From Diaporthe sp. PMI_573 (taxonomy: Eukaryota > Ascomycota > Sordariomycetes > Diaporthales > Diaporthaceae), in the NCBI GenBank assembly GCA_021399435.1, contig JAJTUP010000030.1:186001-250000 (forward strand): a stretch of DNA of 64,000 bases, written 5' to 3'. The translations under genes were made by a program, and so were the position numbers. Below are positions 11,301 through 22,188 of the stretch, piece after piece. Under the pieces are notes generated by a model. That model did not search any database and was not told the origin of the DNA. It saw only the letters and a list, made by a program, of their open reading frames with translations. Position 1 is the first letter of the stretch. The number at the start of each line of letters is the position of its first letter.

Positions 11301-13525
11301 ACGGCGAATGGGTTTCCCGGAGTGTCCTTGTACTTTGCGATCACGCTGTGCTCCGATTTTGGGTCAATTATGTAGATTCGTCGCGACCGTCTCGCGAAAT
11401 CCTTGCCGTCGTTGTGAACTGCGAAGAAAATATCCGGGGAGCCATAGCTATCGAGCTTTGACCTATGCTTAAACAAGTACGCGGCGTCGGCAATGAGGTC
11501 TTTCTCCAAACGACTGGCCCGGTCGGAGGCAAGCTTGCAATGGAGCTCGAGAATGAGCTTGCATACTTGGGAGGGACGGTATTCCTTGATATCCAGATAC
11601 TCGTAAAAGTTTCTCCTGGAGGCATCTCGAACAGCGTCTTCGGCAACGATCGAGATGTTGATGCCACTGGGAACATGTTCGTTTTTGTTCGGGGACGCAA
11701 TGTAGAGGTGGGTTTCCGTTGCCCTGACCCATGAGCCATCGCGGGTCGGAACGATGGGCAGTCGTTTCAGTTTCCGTTTTATCCACACCTCCTCTTGAGA
11801 GAAAATTGTAGCGACTCTGCTATGCCACTTGTCCGGCTTTTTCTTGAGACCGGCAATTCCAAACGACCCAACCCATTGGCAGAACTCCTTGCACAAGCCG
11901 CGCAGGGAGAGCTGAGACACCCTGATAGAGCGTAAAGGCTCACGTACATGATCATAGACGAATGATAAGTGTGTCTTGTTGATGGATGGGAGGTCGAAGA
12001 GAGTCTCGCCCTCGAATCGATATGCCTTGGGTACGTAGCGGACGTCCGTCGGCTTTTGGAAGTCGCGTGCAGCCTGTCTGTCCCGCGACTGCAGAATTTT
12101 CTCGCTGCGCAAAGCTTCTAGGATGTTATCGTGGAGGGTATTCCAAAATACCGAGCCGCTTCGTTGCCGCGTGAGATACTTTGGCCAGCTGTAGCAGAGG
12201 CCCTCGTCGTCCTCGTCCTCGTCGAGATCTATGAAGCGGCTGCATATCGCTTTTACCACGGCATCTTCAATCCCCTTACACAGAGCCAGGTTCCAAGGGC
12301 AATGGTATTCAAGACTCTCTCGGCTGGCGGTTAGAAGAAAGTCGGCATGAATGAGGAACTGGGCGGTTGAGGAGTCAGCAGTCGATTAGTTATGTTAAAT
12401 CTCATCATGAGCCGAGTAAGGAGTCACACTTACCTTAAAGCCGTAGTTTTCGATGGGTAGAAAAGCAAAGACTCGTTGAGGTTTGACGATTGGCGTGACC
12501 TGGTCTTCGACGGTGAATGCGACCACGACCTCGGAGGTAGCTACTGCTTCCCTGCGGGGATCCGGGGGCAAGTCCTCAACCGCGTGTCGTTCAATCATAT
12601 ATTTCGTTATCTTGGTTTCCTGGTCTGTTCTTTCGGAGACTGTGGCTGTTTCCCCGCCGAAGTTGGAGTTCCAGTTATCGGTTCGAAGCTTGTAAGTCGT
12701 GCGTTCGCCATTGATGGAGACATCTAGCTGTTTCAATTTCCGCAGAAAAAGCAAGGTTTCTGACCCGAGTCCGTTAAGGTCGCCTCTGATATGTCTATAG
12801 TCCTCGTTGCGATTTAACTCCAGTAAGAACTGGGTATGGTCCTTGACGCGGACACCCGAAGGGAAGTCGGAGGGTATCGGTAACAGCATGCCAATAGTAT
12901 TGCGGCGGTTGAATTTGAACTCGTAGCAGCCGCTTGCAACGCGTACCACGTCAGCTACTTTGAAGACGGATTTGAAGCCAATGCCCTTCTCTCCGATGTA
13001 CCCCTTACGGCCGTCAGCGGCTTTCTTAGTACTCTTTCCGACCCGTGTCAGGGCATCTAGCTGCCGAAACGTGAAGCCGATTTCGTTGCAGTCAGACCGG
13101 AAAATTTCCTTCCCACCCTTTCTATATAGTGACAAGTGAAGTCTCGGCACGGGTCCGCTGGGGTAGATATTGTCGTCGGCATTCTGGATCAATTCGAGGA
13201 GGAAGTGCGTCGGTGTCGTGTAAAGCTGATCGGATAGGCTATTTGGGCTTGATTAGAACATAGATATGCTAGGGCCATCCCGACTGAGCACTCACAGATT
13301 AAGAGCCTCATTGAGACTTGATACATTTGCATCGTTGGAGATATCATTGCAATCTCCCTTGATCCCTCTGGCTTCCCGTAGCCGCTGAAGGTGGTCATTC
13401 GCTTCAGCTCTTGTTGATGCGACGTCGTCCATGTCGGGTGTTGATTGTCTCTGCTGGTAGCTGAGCGCCTTCAAAACAAGGGCGGCTGATGTCTGTAAAC
13501 TGGTAGGTAGAGAGTTTGGAGTCAT
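8335..13525 (-). CDS. HSP90/sacsin-type ATPase with NO VEIN C-terminal domain
   Basis: Seven exons: 13296-13525, 12434-13238, 10755-12358, 10042-10683, 8992-9982, 8639-8920 and 8335-8517, giving 1578 residues; every junction keeps phase. Introns are 57-121 nt. Residues about 82-170 hold a GHKL ATPase fold: ELIQNADDN (92-100) is the N-box and GEKGIGFKSVF (159-169) the glycine box, both intact. A long middle part follows, with a Ser/Pro-rich, probably disordered stretch in exon 5. The C-terminus, from GYLGELF through exons 6-7, matches the NO VEIN C-terminal domain (DUF3883). It has WTSRLR, D1463, E1497-V-K1499 and VYILLRV. The D...E-x-K spacing resembles a PD-(D/E)xK nuclease site. Plant NO VEIN acts in vein development; fungal members are uncharacterised. 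A nucleic-acid or chaperone role is inference only. Confidence 0.85.
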
Positions 13526-16471
13526 TCATCTCGTGTTAAATAGGTACAACGGCCCGATCCTATAGCGGTATACAATCCGGGTGACCTGTCAATGGATGTG
13601 ACTTTACCGCTCGGTGAGAATCAGGCCTCCGCACATCCAATATGGTTGCGGCGTCTCTACTCCTTGGAACACTTTGAAAACAGTTGCGGCGTCTCTACTC
13701 CGTTCACCATTGGTCGACTATCTCCGAATCCCTGTGCCCCCGAAGCACTGCGCCGCATGGCCGCCGTCACGGCAGCCCGTCACGGTGCTTCGGAGTGCAG
13801 AATACACAGTCCATGTTACAGTGTCTACTTTGGACTACACAATCCAATCCCACTGCACACCTTACTGCCAAGCCGCCGTGAATGAACCTAGCCCAGCAAT
13901 CGTAACACCACGCTTCTGGCCAGTCTAGCAAATAACTCTTCTCTGGTCCTCATTTCAAGCTATTCTAATCTCTCGAAACGCCCGTCATATAGATAAAGCT
14001 CTAGCGCAAAAGAGTAGCATTTAACAGAACACTGGTTTGCAGAAGTAGATTGGAAAGTCACTGTTTAAAGCCTTGCATAGCGAATCCCACTGTTATCGTC
14101 GATAAGACACATTGTTTCCAGTCCTTATAGGACACTTGCTGCCGTTCCAGCTTAGTAGAGGAACTCAAAGAATACAAATAGTCCATAAGGCTGTCAGTAG
14201 AGTGCGGTTAACATAGCTAATTACAAAAGTGGCAGCGCGGACGTCACAGGCATTACAAATCTGAATTTAGGTAGCACCCAACAATTGATGTTTCCAAAAC
14301 CGTAAGCCAGTTGGTGTACAGACCCTTGGTTTGGTGGAGCCAAAGGAATGGGCCACCGCAACGCGGCCCGGTGCGAGGCAGGGCGGAAACCAACCGTGAA
14401 GTCATAGCCCTTCGCAAAACCAACAGGTAAAAAAGCCCAACCGCCATTCCAAAGGATCGTGGACAGCCTCACTGAGCCCTTTTTTGAAAAATCGTTGGTC
14501 ATGCATGCTCATCAGCGCTTATTTCCAGCGATATGGCCTCTGCGCCTTGTTGATGGTCACCCAACAAGGACCGGACCCACAACTGATATCATCGCGGCTG
14601 GCTTTGACCTGTCTATCTACCTAGGCTTTCCTTGGATTTGGGAACCAAGAAAAAATCACTAGGACATGCATACCTCGAGCGAGGCAAATCCCCTTCAGGC
14701 AGCAAGATGCGAAGAGTACATCGTGGCTGTGACAGAGGCGATCTCGCTCCCAATGCTAGTAGTAAGCCTCTAGAGGAGGCTTGTGCAGGTCACAGCGGTA
14801 AAACCCAACGAAGATGTCATCGAGTCCCCACGGCATCCGTATAAGTGCCGCTGTTGGTTGGCGGGACTGGATTGACCAGTGAGCGATATAATCCCCGGCC
14901 ACGTTGCTCATTGAAGCTTGATACCTTTCCTGGGAGTGATTAGCGACACATCAAAGATCGGCATCATGGCTGTGTGTGTGTAACCAAGGGACCGAATGTG
15001 GTTGCCTGGGTTGGGTGGACCAGGGTGGATGGAAGGATTCTAGAAAAGTTCCACATGCGGCCTTAATGCATCATGGCAGTGCAGGCCCGGTCGCGTGGTA
15101 GAGATCAGCCGGGCGAGGGCTCGCAAAAAGAGGCCAGGGACCTAAGTTCCGAGGCCGATGGGGCGAATGTAGCATGGCAGCCATATGTCGACAGCTCTTG
15201 GCATGATAGGTTCGGCAATGAGGAGTGAGGCAGTGCAGGGGTCACGCTGGCAACTAGGTAGCGCGCCGTCTCACACAGATCGCGGAAGTGATCTGCTAAC
15301 AAGTCGGGCGTAATTGTCATGGCGGAACGATTTGAACCGTTCCCGAGGAAATTATTTCATGTCTCAATTGGTGAACAGGGTCTGCCGGGTTCGTTCCCAA
15401 GCACCAAGAACGACAGCTCCCCCGGACCAAAGCCCAGCACTGCCTGCCCCGTTCTTGGTGCAGGAGCTAGCCTAGACTGGAGGCTTCATTCGAAAAGGGC
15501 ACCGGTGACTGGAAGAAAATGATGCAGGCCATTCGGCTGGTCGGTATGTCTTTTGGGCAAGGTCAATATCTGGCCGTCGCCCGGTTGAGCTCTCGAAAAG
15601 AAGCTTCGATGCTACTCAGAACCTTGTTGTCGTCCTATGTGTCGTCTCCATATCCGACCCGACGGAGACTTGTGTGGAGTTCGATTGGCGGCGGCGGGCG
15701 GTGGATGTTTGAAGGGACCCACGAGATTTCCGGGGGCGGCCCATGCAGCGGAACTGTCAGAACAGTGTGTCGATAAAGCCAAGTATCGAACAGTCTTGGG
15801 TTTCATCATCGGTTGTTTTTCATCGCGTCCAGCCGGGCCCGGATCACCAGAAACGCTCGGTTCGAGGCGGGTCTGTGATTCGAGGTGGTCATGAACATTG
15901 AGTGTGATGCCAGGATGCCCCACGGATCTCGGCACGCAGGCGCCTTTGTGGGAAGTCGGCCGTGTAAGGAGCCCAGGAGCCCTGGTGGCACACTACTGCA
16001 GCTTGGGGGTCCCATTTGGGGAAGCTGTCCAGGGCCGAGGGGCGTGGCGCAAAAAGTCATTGACAGCACGATTGAGAGATTGGCAAACAAAGCAGCACAG
16101 GAGAGGGGAAAAGAGGCTGTGTGGGTGTGTCTGCCGCAGAGGCTAAGAAGTCTGGTGACACGTCGTTGTTAAACTCTGGTCAGATCGAAATGAGTACGCC
16201 GGTCCGTATTGAAGCTCAGACGCGAACAGCTGGCTGAAACAGGGACCGAGGTTGGAGACGATGGAGTCGATAAACAGTGTTGGTGGATTAATACTGGACA
16301 GTTAGAGTTGAGCACATTCAGAGATGCACTTCTATCTCCCCCACAAATGGGCGACGACGACGTGCACTATGGCAATGTGACGGTTGAGACGATGTGTTTC
16401 GGATACGCCCTCTGAGTGTTTGAAGGAGTCCCGCAGACTGCAGTCGAGAGGTGCCGGGGTGGTTTGGAGGC

Positions 16472-16499
16472 GGAGGAGAGGAGAGGAGAGGAGAGGAGA
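16472..16499. repeat. GGAGA short tandem repeat
   Basis: About five to six copies of the pentamer GGAGA, upstream of the stomatin-family gene. Confidence 0.8.
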
Positions 16500-16910
16500 C
16501 CAGAGTGTGTGATGTCACTCCAACCCCTGCCCCTGCTCCGTGCCCCGAGCATGGGCCACCCCTCCTCTCAGCGAACTTTGGGAAGCTGCGGCTGGGCCCC
16601 GCAATGGCCCTTGGTAGGCACTCCACAGCCCGCGCTTGGCAGTTCCTAACACTGGGGAATGGGCCCACCTCAGCTCCAAGTACCCAGGTATCTCTGTCGT
16701 TGCTGCACCATCACACCTCACCAACCACCAATACTGTACCAGCATGGCGGCAAGGGTTGAGCTTGCTCAGACGAGCTTAGGTCCCTTGGGTTTGCTTGGG
16801 TGCTTGGGTCGTTCGGGTCACTTGCTCATCCATCGCCATTCCCAGCACGGCCCAGAGACGGTCCTGTCTGCCTCGCCGCACTCATTCCATCGATCCATCT
16901 CACCTGCTTA

Positions 16911-16936
16911 CAGCACAGCACAGCACAGCACAGCAC
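16911..16936. repeat. CAGCA short tandem repeat
   Basis: Five consecutive CAGCA units, about 580 nt upstream of the stomatin-family start codon. Confidence 0.85.
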
Positions 16937-17188
16937 CGTACCTCTTTTTGTGACTACCGCAACGCAAGCTCACGGAAGGAACAAGACGGGGCAGCTGCCG
17001 TCTCCCACACCAGAGATCGCCCGAGTGTGCGTGTGCAGTGCCACCTTCCTCTTCCTGGCCCAGTGCTTGAAAGAAAAGATAAATATTCCGTCACATCCGC
17101 TTTGTGTCTGCTTGCAACGACCCCCTCACCACCTTCCGACACAGAGATCCATCACCCCATCTCGTCCCGTCCAATTATCCACAGTCTC

Positions 17189-17211
17189 ACCCACACCCAC
17201 ACCCACACCCA
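17189..17211. repeat. CCCACA short tandem repeat
   Basis: About four copies of the hexamer CCCACA, roughly 310 nt before the stomatin-family start; probably in the promoter or 5' leader. Confidence 0.75.
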
Positions 17212-17516
17212 GGCCACCGGAGAAGTAGCTTCCAGGAGTCAATTACCCACATACTCGACTTGATTACTTGGTGCCCAGATAAATACCCAGGGCCACCTCT
17301 TCCAATGTAAGATACCCCAGCAAGCAACTGACCTGTTCCGTCACACATCGCTGCCCACCAAGACCTCCTCCAAGGCAGACATGCGAGGCGTTACTCGGCC
17401 AACCCCATAGACCAAATACTAATACCTTCCACCAGCCGCCACCAACGACGACGTCGGATCAAGCCAGCATCGCCTACTGAATACTTTTACGGCTCCTGGA
17501 GCACCACTCAGACACA

Positions 17517-18756
17517 ATGAACGCTCCATCTACTCCGGGCTCGTCCAAGGCCGCCGATACCAATGGCGTGGGCGCTCAGAGTGGCTTCCGCCCCCAAGGG
17601 CCAATGGTCGTCCAACCCCCACGCGTGGAGGACCTGCAGAAGAGCTACGCCAGCATCGTCGGAACAGACGCCGATGCCAAAGGCTGGTACGGAAGCATGA
17701 GTAAGTCACCTGCCACAAGTTATCACCCCTCACCTCTGCCGCGGTCGATGCTGATACAGGCCTTCCTCTGCTAGTCAACACCCTCGGCGCCTGCATGGGA
17801 ACCATGGGCGCGATCCCGTGCTGCATCTGCTGCCCCAACCCGTATAAGAACGTCGGCCAGGGCAACGTCGGCCTGGTCACCAAGTTTGGCAAGTTCTACA
17901 AGGCGGTCGACCCGGGCCTGGTTAAGATCAACCCGCTGTCCGAGCGCCTGATCCAGGTCGACGTCAAGATCCAGATCGTCGAGGTCCCCAAGCAGGTCTG
18001 CATGACCAAGGACAACGTCAACCTCCACCTCACCAGCGTCATCTACTACCACATCGTGAGCCCGCACAAGGCCGCCTTTGGCATCAGCAACGTGCGCCAG
18101 GCCCTGATCGAGCGCACCCAGACAACGCTGCGCCACGTCGTCGGCGCCCGCGTCCTGCAGGACGTCATCGAGCGCCGCGAGGAGATCGCCCAGAGCATCG
18201 GCGAGATCATCGAGGACGTCGCTGCGGGATGGGGCGTGCAGGTCGAGAGCATGCTCATCAAGGACATTGTCTTCAGCCAAGAGCTGCAGGAGTCGCTGTC
18301 CATGGCTGCCCAGAGCAAGCGTATCGGTGAGAGCAAGATCATCGCCGCCAAGGCTGAGGTTTGTCCAGCCCTCCCCCCCCAAAATACTCGCCACATGCCT
18401 GTTGGTGGACAGTAGTACTCTCCCTTACGGACCGTCACTAACGTCTCTTCTTCCCTCCAACACAGGTCGAAAGCGCCAAGCTCATGCCTCAAGCCGCCGA
18501 TATCCTTTCCTCTGCACCCGCCATGCAGATCCGATACCTCGAGGCTATGCAAGCTATGGCCAAGTCGGCGAATTCAAAAGTTATCTTCATGCCCGGGGCG
18601 TCGAGCTCCACCAGCACAGCCGCGTTGGCTGCCGCCACCAGCGACCCCAAGAATCTCGCGGGCGAGCCGGGCGAGAGCAGCGGAAATCAGGACTTTGGAG
18701 GTCAGGACCCTTCTTTTCAACAGGCCATGACCGCTCGTATGATTGAGAACATTTGA
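17517..18756 (+). CDS. Stomatin/SPFH (band 7) family membrane protein
   Basis: Three exons, 17517-17700, 17775-18358 and 18466-18756, give 352 residues. Introns are 74 nt (GTAAGT...CTAG) and 107 nt (GTTTGT...ACAG, with CACTAAC branch point). The first 60 residues are polar. Then comes a short hydrophobic, cysteine-rich segment, GAIPCCICCPNPY, a likely membrane hairpin or palmitoylation site. The SPFH domain follows: GNVGLVTKFGKFYKAVDPGL, the VDVKIQIVEVPKQ strand, and the helical DVIERREEIAQSIGEII region. The C-terminal part (KLMPQAADILSSAPAMQIR) is the stomatin oligomerisation region. SPFH proteins form ring assemblies in lipid microdomains and tune channels and membrane organisation. The cellular membrane is not determined here. 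The ATG at 17517 starts the first long frame after the leader. Confidence 0.92.
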
Positions 18757-19926
18757 GCTCTAGCCCATGCTGACTGACACCCTGCCGGGTCCAAAGCCTG
18801 GTCTACTTGAGTCTACATAGCTTATGAGTTGTACGATATAATTTTGTCAAGAATGAACGGGATGGGAAGAAGAGGAGTGACATGGAACCGTTTGATAGGG
18901 GACAGACAACTCGAGGAGATTGGCCATACTCGGATACCCTACCCTGTCGAAGAAGGATGATAATGCACGGGGGATGGAGAATGGCTGTGCTTTTTGACAT
19001 AGGATACCCCCTTTTGGTCTTTTCGTTGGGTTTTGCTCTTTGGTTGTTTTTTGATACCTCTAGGTCTAATGATACCACGACATTCGTTAATTAATCCTAT
19101 CATTCTTTTGATCCGTTTCAAGTTGTCCTTTTCGTTGCAAGGGCGCCTGACCTGGAGTGTTGCCTCTGGTAGATGGTTCTGGGTAAGGATCGAGCACTTT
19201 CCAGTTGATCATCTCTTTGCAACTAAATGCCAGCGACTGAGGCCATATAATACAGCAGAGTAGTTGAAGGGGGGTCGCGAAGGGGAAGTATTTTCAGTGG
19301 GAGGTGTTATATCGAGGGTGACCCATAAGGCTGGGGATACTGGTAATGAGACAGCCACTTGAGTGCTCCAAGTCAAAGGCTCCTCTCCTTCTCCATGTGT
19401 GATGTTGTTAAAACCCGGGGTTCATCTTCCACCCGGGGTTTTGTCTGCTCACCCAGCGTGTCTGACCCAAAGATGTCTCAACCGGCGGTGTGGATGTGTG
19501 TGATGGTCAGCTGGGACTTGGGGAATGTGCGCAGGTTTTCTTGATCTGAAAAGCACAGGTATGGAAGGGCCACTAGGTTTCCATACCGTGAAGGAAAGGC
19601 TGATGCTCGTTCGCCTCTGGTGCTTGATGGGCTGGCTGTCTGGTCGCTCGTATCTAGCTGGACGGGGGACCAGTGTGGGTGTGACATGATGTGGTGGGAG
19701 AGACAGCTCAAAACATGGTACAACTAACTCCGTTGGTCTCGATTACTCTTATACATGAACATGACATGTGTATTGGTCAACAAATGTGCCTCAGCACATC
19801 ATATCCACATTGCTCAGAGACCCATGCTAATAATAATGCAAGCTATGCATCGCAGAAAATACAAAATATCCCAACCCCAACCAACCCATGCATAACGCCA
19901 ACCCAATGCCCAAAAACAAACACAAA
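18757..19926. other. Intergenic, convergent 3' ends
   Basis: Lies between the 3' ends of the stomatin-family gene and the coiled-coil gene. No coding frame is supported. It should contain both 3' UTRs. Confidence 0.5.
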
Positions 19927-22188
19927 TCATACAAGCTGCAGTTCGCCATCCAGCCCAAGACCACTATCATCACTCCGTCCCCGACCAGCCTTGTCCAACC
20001 CACCAACAACACCACCACCCTCCCCATCCTCCTCCTTCGCAACCCCTCCACTTTCATCACCAAGGAACCCCTCCCCAACCGACAGCGCAAGCATCATCTG
20101 CGCCCGCATAGCCCTAACAACCTCCCTCGACCTCCCCATCTCCCGTGCATTCCCCTCCCGCAGCCTCGCAATCGTCACGCCAGCCTCGGCAAGCTTCACC
20201 TTGAGCGCCTCGACCTCCCCCTCCGAACCCTGCAGCGCGGCCTCGCGGCTGGAAAGTTGTTTGCTCAGGGAGGCGATCCTCGCAAAGGCCTCGGCGAGTT
20301 GGGTCTCTGCCTCTGCGGCTGCGGTCTTTTGTTGTAGCGCCGCGTCGCGCGCGGTGTTTAGGTCTAAGGCCTGGGATGCGGTGTGTTCCTGGAGGGTGTC
20401 TAGTTCCTCGCGGAGGGCGGAGATGGTCTCTGATAGGTGGGTTATGTCCAGGGATAGGTTCTTGGCTGCGGTTTCTTTTTCTTCCGCGCTGGCCTGGGCG
20501 GCGGCTAGGTGTTTGGTTGCCGCGGCGAGCTTTGCGTCGTGGTCTGCCGTGCGCTGCTTGAGGGTTGTGTCTAGCTCGCGCAGGCGGGTCGCGGTCAGGG
20601 TGAGGAGGGGCGCTGCGGTTTGTGGGAGGGTTGTGTTTGGGTCTAGGTCCGCCAGGGCGCCGCGGACGCTCTGGAGGGCTGAGGCTAGCTGTGCCGTTGC
20701 TTCTTTGTCTGTGGGTGACGATGATGGCATGAGAAGCGACGACAGCTCCCCGAGGCGGGCCGTCTTCTCGGCCAGGTCCTGCAGGATGATGTCGAGCTGG
20801 AGCTCGACGTCTTGGTCCTGGTCCTCGGCCGGCTGGGCGGAAGGAGGAACGGACGAAGACATCGACAGCTTCTCGCTCACGCGGGTCTGTAGGGCGTCCC
20901 GCTCCAGCAGCGTGTCGTTGAGGCTGCTCACCTCGGCGCGGAGGGTGCTCAGCTCGTCGTGGAGGGCGTCCATTTGAGGATCAGGGATGCACGCCTGCGA
21001 GGAGGCGTCTGCTCCGGATATGGCGACCGCAGCCTGCACACCGGCATTGCAGGCCGTGCTGCTGCTGCCGCCGGCGCTCGAGTGGATCTGCCGCACGGGC
21101 GACGAGGGCAGCTTGGCCGGGCTGGTGCTGGGGGGCGTGAGGGTTGGCCCGTGGAGGTGCAACGCGGTAGGTTTCTTCCCTTTTGGTTTCTGCTGCTGAC
21201 GATATTGCGCAGGGGTGGTGCCGCCGCTCTCCAGCTCGGCGAGGGATCTCTCGCCAAACTCCTCGTCGTCGTCAAAGTCATGCCCAAAGTCCCCGCTGGC
21301 ATCACTACCACCATCAGACATACCACCACCACCCATCACGCCCCATCCATCATTTTCCCTCGCAACAGGCGGCGAAGACGTCATCAACTCATCATCACCA
21401 TCACGCCGACGCCGGCCCAAGACCTGCTCCCTAAGCCGCGAGAGCTCCATCTCCATCTCCTGCACGTGGTGGTGTTGATGTGAGTGGTCACCACTCTGGT
21501 CAAAAAGCGCCGTAAGCTCCCGCAGCCTCTCGATCTCGGCGTCCCGGTCCCGCAGCTCGTCCCGCGCAGCACGCAGCTCAGCGAGCGTCTTTTGCCTGCG
21601 GGCTCGCTTCTCCCCGTAGCACGAGTTCATCTCTGCGCTGAGGCCGTTGCGTCTGATGCGCCGCTTGATGTGGTCGTCTAGGATCTGCGTGCGGAGCGGG
21701 AGGATGTGGACTATTGAGGAAGAGGAAGTGTTGGTGTTGCCCGTCTGCTGCTGGCTGCGGCGGGCCCTCTTGATGGCCGGGGATGTGACCGAGGCTCGCC
21801 TCTTCCTCTTGTTGTTGATGCTGCTCGCTCCCGAGGATGACCGCCGCGACGATGAGATAGGTATGTCGAAATCTAGCGCCGTGATGCTGTCGTCCGCGTC
21901 GTCGACGAGCGTGACCGAGTCATCCGAGGCGTCGTCCGCAGCCACGGCAGCGGCAGAGTCAGAGTCCAGGACACCACCGGCTTTGTCGTTACTCCTCGCC
22001 ATCTTGCCCGCGGTCCTCGGCTTTGTGGTGGCTACTGGCTTCCGCCCGGTAGCATTGGCCCGCGAGGACTTCCGCCGTGACGCCGGGGCGGGCGTCCTAG
22101 GCGCCGCCTCACCGACCCCGTGCTGCTGCTGTTGCTGTCCCCTCCGAGGGGTGCGCCGCAGCGCCAGGGGGAGGTTCTCTCCCGCCAT
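19927..22188 (-). CDS. Nuclear-looking coiled-coil protein, function unknown
   Basis: A single exon of 753 residues, ATG at 22188. The first ~170 residues are basic and low-complexity, with a glutamine run and basic clusters such as NNKRKRRAS and AIKRARRSQ that look like nuclear localisation signals. Residues about 165-235 (ILDDHIKRRIRRNGLSAEMN, then an E/R/L-rich heptad stretch) form the most ordered-looking part, a coiled coil. Acidic and Ser/Gly-rich linkers follow. A second, long coiled coil with alanine- and leucine-rich heptads runs from about residue 400 to 690. The C-terminus is Gly/Asp-rich. I do not recognise a named family; similar basic-plus-coiled-coil layouts occur in spindle, kinetochore and chromatin scaffold proteins, but that is only resemblance. 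The opposite strand is also open for long stretches because of GC bias. Confidence 0.8.
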   Translation of the reverse strand: MAGENLPLALRRTPRRGQQQQQHGVGEAAPRTPAPASRRKSSRANATGRKPVATTKPRTAGKMARSNDKAGGVLDSDSAAAVAADDASDDSVTLVDDADDSITALDFDIPISSSRRSSSGASSINNKRKRRASVTSPAIKRARRSQQQTGNTNTSSSSIVHILPLRTQILDDHIKRRIRRNGLSAEMNSCYGEKRARRQKTLAELRAARDELRDRDAEIERLRELTALFDQSGDHSHQHHHVQEMEMELSRLREQVLGRRRRDGDDELMTSSPPVARENDGWGVMGGGGMSDGGSDASGDFGHDFDDDEEFGERSLAELESGGTTPAQYRQQQKPKGKKPTALHLHGPTLTPPSTSPAKLPSSPVRQIHSSAGGSSSTACNAGVQAAVAISGADASSQACIPDPQMDALHDELSTLRAEVSSLNDTLLERDALQTRVSEKLSMSSSVPPSAQPAEDQDQDVELQLDIILQDLAEKTARLGELSSLLMPSSSPTDKEATAQLASALQSVRGALADLDPNTTLPQTAAPLLTLTATRLRELDTTLKQRTADHDAKLAAATKHLAAAQASAEEKETAAKNLSLDITHLSETISALREELDTLQEHTASQALDLNTARDAALQQKTAAAEAETQLAEAFARIASLSKQLSSREAALQGSEGEVEALKVKLAEAGVTIARLREGNAREMGRSREVVRAMRAQMMLALSVGEGFLGDESGGVAKEEDGEGGGVVGGLDKAGRGRSDDSGLGLDGELQLV

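Larger units (their letters stand above)
13526..17516. other. Gene-poor 4-kb intergenic region with simple repeats
   Basis: No coding frame is convincing on either strand. The right half, from about 16400, is the promoter and likely 5' leader of the stomatin-family gene. It contains three short tandem arrays: GGAGA-type units at 16472-16499, CAGCA units at 16911-16936 and CCCACA units at 17189-17211. Long leaders with pyrimidine-rich and CA-rich tracts are common upstream of strongly expressed fungal genes. Nothing is seen in 13600-16400. Confidence 0.4.

Noticed and set aside
15318..15350. GGTTCAAATC on the minus strand, like a tRNA T-arm
   Set aside because: The flanking bases do not pair in tRNA register and no cloverleaf can be drawn.
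19691..20977. 428-codon open frame on the plus strand
   Set aside because: Antisense to the coiled-coil gene; Ser/Ala/Arg-rich low-complexity product without motifs.
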